Below, in pieces: positions 52,833 to 62,340 of a DNA stretch of 64,000 nt. Origin of the DNA: CALBJU01 sp965247125 (GTDB lineage: Bacteria; Bacteroidota; Rhodothermia; Rhodothermales; UBA10348). The translations under genes and the position numbers were made by a program. How positions within the stretch are numbered: position 1 is the stretch's first letter; every line of letters begins with the position of its first letter. The notes under the pieces are model-generated. The model was not told the origin of the DNA. It worked only from the letters and a program-made list of their open reading frames with translations, and did not search any database. The stretch covers positions 1,736,001 to 1,800,000 of the forward strand of contig CBDFGO010000003.1 in assembly GCA_965247125.1 (NCBI GenBank). The letters run 5' to 3'.

Positions 52833-55009
52833 GTGATTCGCTCCTTCCAATTGTTGATCAACTCGCTCATTGCGGGGTCATCAGCGTACAAAACTGCCAC
52901 CGCGCTTGCAAACGCATCGGCTCGGGGAAGGTCCCTAAGTCCATAAGCCGACTGCATCGCGAGAAAGGTCGCGTAGTCGAGCTCGGTGTGGTCCTGTGCA
53001 TCTTTTCTGTCGATCAGCACCGATTCAAAAAGCGGAAGAGCCGCGTCGAAGCGATCTGACTCGAAGTAGGCCGACCCCAGTACGTAGCTGAAGGCCCGGC
53101 TTTCGTCGGGGCTGAATGCTGCGCTCAGCCGGTAGGTCTCAAGAGATTCTATCCGGTCCGAGAGCGGGCCGGGCCTCGCCAGGAGTTCGATGGCGCCAGC
53201 TAGACCAAGGAGCATTTGTCGGGCCGCGACAGCGGCCCGTGAACGGTGCGCAGAGGTCGAGAGCAGCTTCTGAACCTCGGCGAACGAGGCGCTCGCTTCT
53301 TCATCATTGCCAATAATGGCTGCGTAGTGACCGCTAAGCAGCCACTCTCTCATATTTCTGATTGAATCAGGACGGGAAGAAAGGTAGCGGGCCGCGTCAG
53401 GAAGGTGATCCTCCTCGAGACTGATTTCGGCCCGAAGAAGAGCAAGCATTTCGAACGCCGGGTCGTCCTTTATCAACTGACTCAACTGGTCCCGTGCCTC
53501 CTCGTGCCTCCCTTCTTCTGTGAGTCTGGCCGCGCGCAGGGCGGCGCGCACATCGGGCGGCGTGTAGTGGGGACATGTGGTTTCGAACAGCGAGAGAACG
53601 GAAAACTGCCGCGCTGCGCGCGAACCAGCATCCGGATGTTCGACAGTTAGATGAAGCAGCATATCCTGCCATTCTTGGGCCAATTCACCGACTGATTTTT
53701 GGTAGGTGTCGGAAAATGAACCCGCCCGATACGCCTCTCTGAATGCGTCTGCACCGTACTCTTCGAGCAAATAGTGGACGAATGAACCCGTGGTCGTGTA
53801 CGAAACAGCGCCCCTTCCCCCCCAAAAGCCAAGAGCCGAAAGACTTGCTGTGACTCGCTGGCCAACGGTCCAGACAGAATCGCCCTTGGTGGACCGCTCA
53901 AAGGCCGCAACCAACTCATGCGGTGTTGGCCTTCCGTCGGGTGGTTCGAGCGCGACTGCGAGGCCTTCTACAAGCCCGATGGACGTCGAGGCCCGAATGA
54001 CGGGCAGGCCGAACTCTCTTGAAAACACGTGGGCGAGTTCGTGAGCAAACACGCCATAGAACGAATCCATCGTCACGTGAACCTGTGGATCAGCAAGCCA
54101 CACGGGAGCTACGCTCGTATAGCGCGCGCCCCTCATGCGGGCGCGCGCCTCGACATCGGGATAGACGTAGGAGATCACTTTGGAAGAGGGCTCGACCCCG
54201 AGCTTCCGCGTGAGCTCTACATATCGGAACTCGTGCTCATCCAGGAGCCGCGCAAGGGAAGATTCCGACAGTGACTCATCGTCGAAAAAGACGTCGAAAT
54301 GCTCCGTGGTGGCTACGCCTGAAAACGAGCCTTTCAAAAACCGGGAGGGTGTATTGATACCCAGCGGGCCCGACCAGACGTATGCCGAACCGATCGAAAG
54401 AACCAGGACGAGCGCCCACACCGTCCGCCGCTTCAGCAGACATAAAAACAGGAGCGACCACAGCAGAGTGAGGCCCCGAAATACAAACAATCCAGGCCGA
54501 ACTACCAGTTCCACGTCATATATCGGCCCCAGAATGCCCCCAAAAACATGATTATAGGTGTAAAATTGAGGGTGTAGTCCGATATCGAACACGGGCCCCA
54601 GAACGGCGATGCCAACTCCTATCAGAGCCAGCCACAGCGCAGGCCGCGCCACCCGATCCTTCAGCAGACTGGCCAGCGAAACCGAGAAAACAACGGAGAT
54701 CGGTACGAACAGAACGAAGAATCCCAGTCCTCTGAGATAATCACAGTTGGGTGCCCACACCGCCGAAAGAGTCATCAATCCCCACGGTAGAGCAAGCCAA
54801 CTGAGCTGCCTTACCAGTGACTCCGAGAATGTCGACCCGGATGAAGTGATCGCGCGCAGGCCGGCGAGGAAGAAGGCCACGAATGAAATGACGGCAGCAG
54901 ACTCGACATGCAACCGGTCGAAGACAGGCACCAGCCACAATCCCAGACACAGAACTACATAGACGACCGATTCCACGTCCACAATTCTGCCGAGAGTAAT
55001 GGTTTTCAT
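52817..55009 (-). CDS. Polytopic membrane protein with peptidase-MA-like domain and TPR-like tail
   Basis: 730 residues. The N-terminal 215 residues hold about six membrane helices. A gluzincin-type peptidase domain follows with the zinc motif HELAH (323-327) and a later EGLAVALEP in which Glu could be the third ligand. The rest (450-730) is helical and TPR-like. Peptidase MA domains with membrane halves occur in Bacteroidota without known substrates. It lies between a DUF3078 gene (4-bp gap) and the T9SS plug gene (16-bp overlap), so all three are likely one operon and may act on outer-membrane or T9SS assembly (inference). Confidence 0.75.
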   Translation of the reverse strand: MKTITLGRIVDVESVVYVVLCLGLWLVPVFDRLHVESAAVISFVAFFLAGLRAITSSGSTFSESLVRQLSWLALPWGLMTLSAVWAPNCDYLRGLGFFVLFVPISVVFSVSLASLLKDRVARPALWLALIGVGIAVLGPVFDIGLHPQFYTYNHVFGGILGPIYDVELVVRPGLFVFRGLTLLWSLLFLCLLKRRTVWALVLVLSIGSAYVWSGPLGINTPSRFLKGSFSGVATTEHFDVFFDDESLSESSLARLLDEHEFRYVELTRKLGVEPSSKVISYVYPDVEARARMRGARYTSVAPVWLADPQVHVTMDSFYGVFAHELAHVFSREFGLPVIRASTSIGLVEGLAVALEPPDGRPTPHELVAAFERSTKGDSVWTVGQRVTASLSALGFWGGRGAVSYTTTGSFVHYLLEEYGADAFREAYRAGSFSDTYQKSVGELAQEWQDMLLHLTVEHPDAGSRAARQFSVLSLFETTCPHYTPPDVRAALRAARLTEEGRHEEARDQLSQLIKDDPAFEMLALLRAEISLEEDHLPDAARYLSSRPDSIRNMREWLLSGHYAAIIGNDEEASASFAEVQKLLSTSAHRSRAAVAARQMLLGLAGAIELLARPGPLSDRIESLETYRLSAAFSPDESRAFSYVLGSAYFESDRFDAALPLFESVLIDRKDAQDHTELDYATFLAMQSAYGLRDLPRADAFASAVAVLYADDPAMSELINNWKERITWLDR

Positions 55010-55013
55010 CCCA

Positions 55014-55889
55014 TCAAATGAAGGTGTAGGAGAATCCGATGGATAGAACTTCCTTCAGCTGCGCCCTATCGCTGATGTCATCGTCAAAAAATACGGCCCA
55101 CTCAAAGTTGACGTTCAGCCACGAGTTTACCTTCATGTTGAGAATACTCTCCCAGATGAAGTCAGGGCTTTCCGGCTTGTTAAATGCTGCAAAAATCCCC
55201 AACGCGGACTTCAGAACCACATTCGTGACGATTTCCTTGTCGAAATTAGTATACGCTTCGATACCCATCTCCAGCCGCATGCTTTTGTCGGGATCAACAT
55301 TGTAGAGCGTGCGGAGCTGCTCGATCATCACGACTGTTTCCTTCGCACCTATTCCCAGGCGCTGGCTCAGGAACGGCCTGAACAGATAGGTCATGCCAAT
55401 CGACTGTGTGAACGTGGCGGGAGACAGGAAGTCGGAGACCTTTACCGGCGGCGTTCGTCCGTCCTTGAACGGATTCTTGTCAAAATTGAATCCCGGTGCA
55501 AACTGGGTTCGGGCGAGAAGGGCTATGGTGGGCTGAAGCTTATCCAGAAACCCGTCGCCTGTATACTTGAATGTGGATCTGAGGCGAACGAGGTCTTCGG
55601 CCTTTCTGAAATCGAGGGTATCCTGTTTCACCAGACCAAACGAGAGGCGTGCTTCATGCTTCTGCATCCAACCGTTTCGGGTGCGTTCTGCTCTCCCGTC
55701 CAGGCCAAGACTGAATGCGAGAGTATTGACCCCACCCTCGGCCCAGTTCTGAAATCCAGCCTGTGATCCGGCCAGCTTTCCAATGAGGTTCGGAGCCCAC
55801 CTGGCCGGGTCCACCTGTTCATTCGTCTGAGCCAGAACTCTGGGAGAAACGAACAGGGTCAGAAGGACAAGAAGAATGAATCTATTCAT
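55014..55889 (-). CDS. DUF3078 outer-membrane protein
   Basis: 291 residues from ATG 55889, which starts a clear signal peptide (MNRFILLVLLTLFVSPRVLAQ read in parts). The mature protein has the DUF3078 pattern: NWAEGGVNTLAFSLG, KHEARLSFGLVKQD, FRKAEDLVRLRS, and strand-turn-strand segments ending with the last strand SIGFSYTFI. This is a predicted beta-barrel of unknown function found in Bacteroidota. First gene of an operon with the membrane peptidase and T9SS plug genes. Confidence 0.85.
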   Translation of the reverse strand: MNRFILLVLLTLFVSPRVLAQTNEQVDPARWAPNLIGKLAGSQAGFQNWAEGGVNTLAFSLGLDGRAERTRNGWMQKHEARLSFGLVKQDTLDFRKAEDLVRLRSTFKYTGDGFLDKLQPTIALLARTQFAPGFNFDKNPFKDGRTPPVKVSDFLSPATFTQSIGMTYLFRPFLSQRLGIGAKETVVMIEQLRTLYNVDPDKSMRLEMGIEAYTNFDKEIVTNVVLKSALGIFAAFNKPESPDFIWESILNMKVNSWLNVNFEWAVFFDDDISDRAQLKEVLSIGFSYTFI

Positions 55890-55942
55890 TTTTTGATCGA
55901 CGCATACAGCAACAGCGCAGGCAAAAATAAGGACCAAAAGAA

Positions 55943-55969
55943 AAGGCCGTACTAGAGCAGTACGGCCTT
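55943..55969 (-). terminator. Terminator of the histone-like gene
   Basis: Perfect 11-bp stem (aaggccgtact, 55943-55953, with 55959-55969) and a 5-nt loop; on the minus strand it is followed by ttcttttgg. It lies 24 bp past the histone-like stop and 54 bp before the DUF3078 ATG. Confidence 0.8.
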
Positions 55970-55992
55970 CTCAAAAAACACGAAAAACGGGA

Positions 55993-56166
55993 TTAATCGT
56001 TCTTCATATTCTGGACTTCAACTCGAATTTCCTGAGCAACAGCTTTCAGCTGTTGCATGGCTTTGCGGACTCTCGTACCCGCCGCTTTATTGCCCTTATC
56101 GTAGAACTTATTAAAGTCGTCTTCCACACCCTCTACGAAGCCTTTTAGATCGGCGAATCTACTCAT
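55993..56166 (-). CDS. Histone H1-like (Hc1-type) DNA-binding protein
   Basis: 57 residues from ATG 56166, which has a ribosome-binding site (agagga, 7 nt upstream); the frame is open to 56220 without support. The sequence (FADLKGFVEGVEDDFNKFY, KGNKAAGTRVRKAMQQLK, AQEIRVEVQNMKND) matches the Hc1/HctA-type histone H1-like family of Bacteroidota and Chlamydiota, here in the short form lacking the Lys/Ala-rich tail. Probably a nucleoid protein. It has its own promoter and terminator, so it is a single-gene, probably well-expressed unit. Confidence 0.85.
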   Translation of the reverse strand: MSRFADLKGFVEGVEDDFNKFYDKGNKAAGTRVRKAMQQLKAVAQEIRVEVQNMKND

Positions 56167-56236
56167 TGCGATTCCTCTTGGGATAGATGTAATCTGTGTA
56201 ACGAGGAGTGTGAAGTACACCTCGTGCTAATCAATC

Positions 56237-56267
56237 CAAAGCTAAGCGCATTCTGGGAGGCTGTCAA
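56237..56267 (-). promoter_or_regulatory. Bacteroidota-type promoter of the histone-like gene
   Basis: On the minus strand TTGACA (56262-56267) is followed after 17 bp by TAGCTTTG (56237-56244), an exact match to the Bacteroidota -7 element TAnnTTTG. It lies about 70 bp upstream of the ATG at 56166. Confidence 0.75.
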
Positions 56268-56394
56268 GATATAATCTTCCTTTTTAAGCGAAAAAGGGCA
56301 ATTACTTGTCCACATCTGAAACTTTGACTAAAGAATACTGCCCCGAACAATAGGCCCTAAAGCCAGAATTTACGTGAACTTCAAAGGGCGAAAT

Positions 56395-57081
56395 TCACTG
56401 TATTTTGAGCCCGCTTTGACGCCCGATCCAGGACACATGGGAAATAGCATATTTCTTGGATAGATCGCCAAAATCGAACCATTCGGGTAGTGCATTTTCG
56501 CTCTTCAACTCGGCTCCAGAGGCTGGCCTATCATCAGATATCGCCTCCTTCATATTCGGCGTAATATGTTGTGACAGATGGATTATCTGGCAGTCATCCG
56601 ACAAAACACTTGAAACGATTCGGGCCGCGTTGAGGGGCGAAAGATCGACTGGCATCCCTTGCTCGCTGCGGCCGACGGAAGACACGATGAGAACCACTTG
56701 ATCCGACTCCCAGAGCCCTTTTTTAAACAATTTCGAGGCAATCCAGGCGCCATTTATTTGCTTGAGTAATCCTCGATCTGAACCCAGAAATCCGGCCGTA
56801 ACCACGCCCTCATCGGTCAGTCGCGCCACCGCGCGCCGATTTCCCGCTCTCATTGATATTTCGTAGCCGCTGCTGACCTTTTCGGAAATATGTAGGGCTC
56901 CATCCACTCGTTTTACATCCTGTCCAACCGTCTCCAGCTCCCGTTCAGTATTCTCGGCGGACCCGAGAAAGAGGCAGATCTGGATGTCTGAAATGCTCCT
57001 CGAAGCGAGGCCGCGAGCAAGCTGATCCCAGAACATGAGATCTCCCTGAACGTCATAGTCGATGCAGATCAGTTCTATCAT
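56395..57081 (-). CDS. Hypothetical cytoplasmic protein
   Basis: About 228 residues from ATG 57081, which begins a hydrophobic strand (MIELICIDYD); the frame is open to 57093. No signal peptide or membrane helix. The alternating strands and helices (IQICLFLGSAE, VVLIVSSVGRSEQGMPVDLSPLNAARIVSSVL, read in parts) suggest an alpha/beta fold of Rossmann type, but I do not recognise a family. It is divergent from dnaE (145 bp between starts) and alone on its strand; the 228 bp downstream of its stop hold only the histone-like gene's promoter. Confidence 0.55.
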   Translation of the reverse strand: MIELICIDYDVQGDLMFWDQLARGLASRSISDIQICLFLGSAENTERELETVGQDVKRVDGALHISEKVSSGYEISMRAGNRRAVARLTDEGVVTAGFLGSDRGLLKQINGAWIASKLFKKGLWESDQVVLIVSSVGRSEQGMPVDLSPLNAARIVSSVLSDDCQIIHLSQHITPNMKEAISDDRPASGAELKSENALPEWFDFGDLSKKYAISHVSWIGRQSGLKIQ

Positions 57082-57226
57082 TTTCAGACACAAATGGGCG
57101 AGTCAGACTTACCAACAAAAATTGATTTCGAGCCGCCGAAAGACCATATTTCGAGCAGCATTTCAGTCGCCTTAATTCTGCTAATTCCTGGCGTTTCCAC
57201 TACGCCAATCTCGTCATTTTGATCAT

Positions 57227-60200
57227 ATGGATTTCTGCCATCTGCACTGTCACACACAGTATTCTCTTCTTGACGGTGCAGCCCGGATCAAACGGCTTGT
57301 CGCTCGGGCAGAAGAACTCGAAATGCCAGCACTGGCGATAACCGATCACGGCAATTTGTTTGGTGTTCCAGAATTCTATACCACAGCCAAGCGAGCCGGC
57401 ATCCGTCCGATAATTGGATGCGAGTTTTACGTCACCGCGAGTGGGATGGCGGACAAGTCCGACAGGGTTCGCTATCACCAGGTGCTCCTCGCCAAGGACG
57501 AGGAAGGGTATCAAAACCTGATCAGACTTTCATCGCTCTCGTTTACGGACGGCTACTACTATAAGCCGCGGATCGATCTCGAGACCCTGAGAAAGCACTC
57601 GGGCGGTCTCGTAGCAACGACATGTTGTCTGCAGGGGCAAGTTCTCCAGGCCATTCTGAAGCAGGGCGAAGCGGAGGCCCGACAGGTATTCGAATCCTAT
57701 CTCGACGTATTCGGAGACGATTACTACATAGAAATTCAGAACCACAACATTCCCGATCAGCACCGATGCAATGAGGTGTTATTGCGCTGGGCGAAAGAGT
57801 ACGAAGTGTCGATTGTGGCCACAAACGATGTGCACTACGTCGACCAGGAAGATTCAGCCGCGCAGGATGTGCTGTTGTGCCTCCAGACGGGAAAGGATCT
57901 CTCGGATCCCAACCGGATGCGTTTCGAGAATGATCAGTTCTATCTGAAAAGTGCTGCGGAAATGGAGCTCGCTCTGAAGAACGTGAGCGATGCGCAGGTC
58001 AAGGAGGCACTCGAATCAAGCGTATCAATCGCCGACAAGTGTTCGTTTGAGCTGCCGATGGGACAGCTTCTGATGCCGCACTACCCCCTTCCGACTGAGT
58101 TCGAGGAAGACACCGATGGTTTTCTGAAGCACCTCGTTTATGAACGGGCGAAACAGAAATTCGGGACCATAAGCGTAGAGCAGACCGATCGACTGGATCT
58201 GGAACTCGGGATTGTGTCCCAGATGGGATATGCGGGCTATTTCCTGATCGTGCAGGATTTTACCACTGCCGCTCGTGATCTAGGTGTGTCCGTCGGCCCG
58301 GGACGAGGCTCGGCCGCAGGAAGTCTAGTCGCATACGTGCTGGGGATCACCAATGTCGATCCGCTCAAGTACGGTCTTCTTTTTGAGCGCTTCCTGAACC
58401 CCGAACGAATATCGATGCCGGATATCGACATTGATTTTGATGATCGAGGTCGGGCGAAGGTTATTGACTACGTTGTCGAGAAGTACGGTCGCCAAAATGT
58501 GTGTCAGATCATCACGTTCGGAACGATGGGGCCTCGCTCGGTCATCCGCGATGTGGCCCGTGTTCTCCAGATTCCCCTTCCCGAAGCTGATCGCATAGCG
58601 AAACTCATTCCCGAGCGTCCGGGAGTGACGCTGGACACTGCTTTCAAGGAGGTGCCGGAGTTCGGAAAACTGTTGAACGATCCGAACGAGCAGATTCGGA
58701 ATCTTATGCACTACGCCAAGGTGCTCGAGGGTAGTGCCCGACACACCGGCGTACACGCAGCTGGCGTGATCATTGCTCCGGGAGACGTAAGTAACTACGT
58801 CCCCGTTTCTATCGCACGGGGAAAGGCTGGCGCCGACGATATCGTGACCACCCAGTATGACGGAAAGTGGGTCGAGTCGTTGGGCCTCTTGAAAATGGAC
58901 TTTTTGGGGCTCAAGACGCTATCTGTGATCGATGACGCCATTGAATTGATCAAGCAGACGCATGACATCGACATCGATGTAGACGAAATTCCTCTGGACG
59001 ATGAGCGGACCTACGAGCTGTTTCAAAAAGGCGAATCCATTGCCATTTTCCAGTTTGAGTCGAGTGGTATGCGGGAATGGCTCCGCAAACTCAAGCCTAC
59101 AGCCATTAACGACCTGATTGCCATGAATGCCCTCTATCGGCCAGGGCCCATGGACAATATTCCGACCTACATCGCAAGGAAGCACGGACAGGAGGCGGTC
59201 AGCTATCCCCACGAAATGCTCAAGCCGATCCTCGAGCCTACATACGGCATCCCAGTCTACCAGGAACAGGTGATGAAGATGGCGCAGGTCATGGGTGGAT
59301 ATACACTCGGCAGCGCGGATATTCTGCGGCGCGCGATGGGCAAGAAGAAAGAATCCGAAATGGTCAAGCAAAGGGCCGTTTTTGTCGAGGGCGCTGCAGA
59401 GCGCGAGGTCGACGAGAAGACGGCCAATGAAGTTTTCGACCTCATGGCGAAGTTTGCCGGTTACGGATTCAACAAATCGCATGCGGCAGCTTACTCGATT
59501 GTAGCGTTTCACACCGCTTATCTGAAAGCGCACTATCCGGCAGAATACCTGGCCGCCGCCATGTCGAACGAAATGGGCGATACTAAAAAGTTGGCCATCA
59601 TACTGGAAGAAGCCCGTCATCTTGGACTCGAACTGCTGGCCCCCGACATCAACGCGAGTTCAGCACGGTTTACGGTCGATGGTGGAAAAATTCGATTCGG
59701 CCTCCGAGCGGTCAAGGGCGTGGGATCGGGTGCCATCGAAGCCATTGAGGAGGAGCGCAACGAAAATGGTCCGTACAAAAGCCTGTTTGATTTCGCTCGT
59801 CGAGTCGATCTGAAGGCTGTCAATAAAAAAGCCGTTGAAAGCCTTGCCCGAGTTGGTGCGATGGACCGGCTGGAGGGACACCGCGCACAACTCTCAGAAG
59901 CAGTCGATTTGGCCATGCAATACGGCCAGAAGGCGCAGGCCAACGAGGCGGCTGGCATGATTTCCCTTTTTGGGGAGGCGGGTGGTGACGGCGCTGCGGG
60001 ACTTGAGCCTTCCCTGCCGGTTGCCGACCCCTGGCCGCGAGCCCGACTGCTGAAAGAAGAACGCGAGGCGGTCGGATTTTATGTGTCGGGGCACCCGCTG
60101 GAGGCCTACATAGCAGAATCTCGGGCTTTTGCGTCCGCACAGATCGTGGACGGTCCGGCCATCATTGAGCGTGATGGTCCCGTTGACGATAGCTGGGCGG

Positions 60201-60721
60201 GCAGAAATAACCGCCCTCTGCATACGTTCTGCGGAATCATCACCGAGGTTCAGCACCGCGTCAACAAATCGGGCAAGCCGTACGCTTTCGCTCAGTTTGA
60301 AGACTTTACCGGCCAGGCCGAGCTGATGTGCTTTTCGAACACCTACGACAGGATTCAACGGTACCTGGAGGTCGATGAAATCGTATTGATCAAAGGCAGT
60401 CTGGAGATGCGAAGGGGCACGGTCAATGTGATCGCAAACGACGTGATACCTATGTGGAAAGTGCGGGAACAGATGGTAAAATCGTTGGCGATACGTGTGC
60501 CCGCAGACGAGCTGTCCAAGGAGCAGGTCGAGGGATTGGAAGAGCTACTTTCCGAGCACCGGGGGACGTGTAAGCTCTACTTCGACCTGATTTCCGAGCG
60601 AAGTCCCCACCCAACCCGCGTGCTCAGCCGAAATTTTGTGATCGACCCTAATAACGAGGTGATGCAAGGGCTCTTTGGTCTTTTCGGTCGCCGCGCAATT
60701 GTCGTAGAGGGCGAGAGCTGA
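57227..60721 (+). CDS. dnaE: DNA polymerase III alpha subunit DnaE
   Basis: Replicative polymerase catalytic subunit, 1164 residues and complete. The order is PHP domain (1-280; DFCHLHCHTQYSLLDG, LAITDHGNLFG), polymerase core with VGPGRGSAAGSLVAY and the catalytic PDIDIDFDD (near residue 400), then the third Asp region, fingers (ADILRRAMGKK, GYGFNKSHAAAYS), helix-hairpin-helix (SLFDFARRVD) and the OB domain (HTFCGIITEVQHRVNKSGKPYAF). No terminator is visible before the M23 peptidase gene 67 bp on. ATG start. Confidence 0.97.
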   Translation: MDFCHLHCHTQYSLLDGAARIKRLVARAEELEMPALAITDHGNLFGVPEFYTTAKRAGIRPIIGCEFYVTASGMADKSDRVRYHQVLLAKDEEGYQNLIRLSSLSFTDGYYYKPRIDLETLRKHSGGLVATTCCLQGQVLQAILKQGEAEARQVFESYLDVFGDDYYIEIQNHNIPDQHRCNEVLLRWAKEYEVSIVATNDVHYVDQEDSAAQDVLLCLQTGKDLSDPNRMRFENDQFYLKSAAEMELALKNVSDAQVKEALESSVSIADKCSFELPMGQLLMPHYPLPTEFEEDTDGFLKHLVYERAKQKFGTISVEQTDRLDLELGIVSQMGYAGYFLIVQDFTTAARDLGVSVGPGRGSAAGSLVAYVLGITNVDPLKYGLLFERFLNPERISMPDIDIDFDDRGRAKVIDYVVEKYGRQNVCQIITFGTMGPRSVIRDVARVLQIPLPEADRIAKLIPERPGVTLDTAFKEVPEFGKLLNDPNEQIRNLMHYAKVLEGSARHTGVHAAGVIIAPGDVSNYVPVSIARGKAGADDIVTTQYDGKWVESLGLLKMDFLGLKTLSVIDDAIELIKQTHDIDIDVDEIPLDDERTYELFQKGESIAIFQFESSGMREWLRKLKPTAINDLIAMNALYRPGPMDNIPTYIARKHGQEAVSYPHEMLKPILEPTYGIPVYQEQVMKMAQVMGGYTLGSADILRRAMGKKKESEMVKQRAVFVEGAAEREVDEKTANEVFDLMAKFAGYGFNKSHAAAYSIVAFHTAYLKAHYPAEYLAAAMSNEMGDTKKLAIILEEARHLGLELLAPDINASSARFTVDGGKIRFGLRAVKGVGSGAIEAIEEERNENGPYKSLFDFARRVDLKAVNKKAVESLARVGAMDRLEGHRAQLSEAVDLAMQYGQKAQANEAAGMISLFGEAGGDGAAGLEPSLPVADPWPRARLLKEEREAVGFYVSGHPLEAYIAESRAFASAQIVDGPAIIERDGPVDDSWAGRNNRPLHTFCGIITEVQHRVNKSGKPYAFAQFEDFTGQAELMCFSNTYDRIQRYLEVDEIVLIKGSLEMRRGTVNVIANDVIPMWKVREQMVKSLAIRVPADELSKEQVEGLEELLSEHRGTCKLYFDLISERSPHPTRVLSRNFVIDPNNEVMQGLFGLFGRRAIVVEGES

Positions 60722-60788
60722 GCAACTCGAAGCCCCTTTGGCCCTCTTGTACCGTAACCCTATTCCGAACGTGCCGTAATCGACGGCA

Positions 60789-61997
60789 ATGATGTTAGAA
60801 TTCGATAAAATGCTCCGATCGCTTTCAGTCTTGACATTGATCCTGGTCGCAACCGGCTGTGGGTCTCCTCTTGAGGATTTGCGGCAGCGATATCGACCCG
60901 GCTCTCCAAGAGAGGCCTATGTGCTCGGACTCGAAACGATGGGGATTGCCGAGAGCGCGATAGCCAGCGAGTGGGCACTTCAGGGAGATGAAGCGCTCCG
61001 CGTCACACTTTCTCCAACCCTTCCCTATCGCGAAGAAGGCAGCCTCCTTCCCACCGAGATAATGGCGTTGGGATACCGGCTGAGACTGGAGCGTGGCCAA
61101 CAGCTGATTGTCCGGGCGTCACTGGAAAACGGAAATGATTTTTTCGTCGACTTGTACGAATCACTGGATGCCATGGGATTGCCCCTGCGCAGGGTAGCAA
61201 GCGCAGATTCCACGGCTGAGCTGAAGCACGACATCGATCACACCAAAGAATATTTTCTTCGCCTCCAACCAGAAATCCTTTCGGAAGGTGGGTTCCGAAT
61301 TGAAATCAAGACTGACGCTTCGATCATCTTTCCAGTCACCGGCCGTGATACGGGGGCCGTACAGAGCTTTTTTGGAGATTCTCGTGAGGCCGGAAGGAGA
61401 AGTCACCATGGTATTGACATCTTCGCGCCCCGAGGAACTCCGGTAATTGCCGTGAGGGCGGGAAGAATCAGTCGCGTGCGCACGGGCGGACTCGGCGGAA
61501 GGACCGTGTGGTTGCGTGATAACAGGGGCCACAGCTTCTACTATGCGCACCTGGAAGAACAACTGGTTCAATCCGGCCAGCGCGTGGTTCCTGGCGACAC
61601 ACTGGGGCTCGTAGGAAACTCGGGCAATGCGAGAAACACACCTCCGCATTTACACTTTGGGATCTACAAGAACGGCCCTCACAATCCGTGGCCGTTCGTT
61701 TTTTCGCCGAATCTCAGACCGTCTTCTCTACGGGTCGAAAGTCAGTACTTCGGAACGTGGCGACGAACCGCCACTTCCCGGGTCTCACTCCTCCAAGCTC
61801 CATCGTCCCGGAGCCTTGCGCTTGCACGATTTGAATCTCCGGTGGACATGCATATTATCGGAGGTACGAGCACGTACTATCATGTTCGCCTGCCTGACGA
61901 TTCTGAGGGGTACGTCACGGCGCGTGACATGGAACGCACAATAACACGCGACGTCAACTCGCCGATTCAGCAGTCGAGATCTACATTAGGCTCCTAG
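60789..61997 (+). CDS. M23 (LytM) peptidase lipoprotein with SH3-like tail
   Basis: 402 residues. The signal segment LSVLTLILVATGC has a lipobox (VATGC); the internal ATG 60810 (MLRSLSV...) fits this better than the first ATG 60789, so the start is open. The middle holds a beta domain. The LytM site HHGIDIFAPRGTPV (first His and Asp of the zinc site), YYAHLEEQ and PPHLHFGIYK (HxH) is complete, so it should be an active peptidoglycan endopeptidase. A C-terminal SH3-like domain (about 320-385) ends the protein. Confidence 0.9.
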   Translation: MMLEFDKMLRSLSVLTLILVATGCGSPLEDLRQRYRPGSPREAYVLGLETMGIAESAIASEWALQGDEALRVTLSPTLPYREEGSLLPTEIMALGYRLRLERGQQLIVRASLENGNDFFVDLYESLDAMGLPLRRVASADSTAELKHDIDHTKEYFLRLQPEILSEGGFRIEIKTDASIIFPVTGRDTGAVQSFFGDSREAGRRSHHGIDIFAPRGTPVIAVRAGRISRVRTGGLGGRTVWLRDNRGHSFYYAHLEEQLVQSGQRVVPGDTLGLVGNSGNARNTPPHLHFGIYKNGPHNPWPFVFSPNLRPSSLRVESQYFGTWRRTATSRVSLLQAPSSRSLALARFESPVDMHIIGGTSTYYHVRLPDDSEGYVTARDMERTITRDVNSPIQQSRSTLGS

Positions 61998-62040
61998 CCA
62001 AATAGAGGGACGCAGAAACCCCGCGGCACTCCACACGTCC

Positions 62041-62340
62041 ATGTGCCGTATGTCGATGCGCATCTTACACATACCTCGCCAAGTTCTTGTGTCCCTCGTT
62101 CGCGGATACCAACTCATTCTTTCTCCACACCTCGGCGCATCCTGTCGCTTTACCCCGAGTTGTTCAGAGTACGCGATCGATGCGCTCCGACGGTATGGTG
62201 CCATCAAGGGCTTTATCTTGGCCTCCCACCGTGTGGTACGATGCAATCCGTGGGGTGGTCACGGTCACGACCCCCCCGTCTGGTATTCGGAGCGGGAGCG
62301 AACAGAATCAATTAACGATGAGTCACAGCAAACACACTGA
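62041..62340 (+). CDS. yidD: Membrane protein insertion efficiency factor YidD
   Basis: 99 residues, small and basic, with the family core LVRGYQLILSPHLGASCRFTPSCSEYAIDALRRYG and HRVVRCNPWGGHGHDP (each read in parts), including the three conserved Cys. It helps YidC/Sec-dependent insertion. ATG 62041 or 62056. Unlike the usual rpmH-rnpA-yidD-yidC cluster, here it stands between an M23 peptidase gene and moaB. It overlaps moaB by 23 bp in a different frame. Confidence 0.92.
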   Translation: MCRMSMRILHIPRQVLVSLVRGYQLILSPHLGASCRFTPSCSEYAIDALRRYGAIKGFILASHRVVRCNPWGGHGHDPPVWYSERERTESINDESQQTH

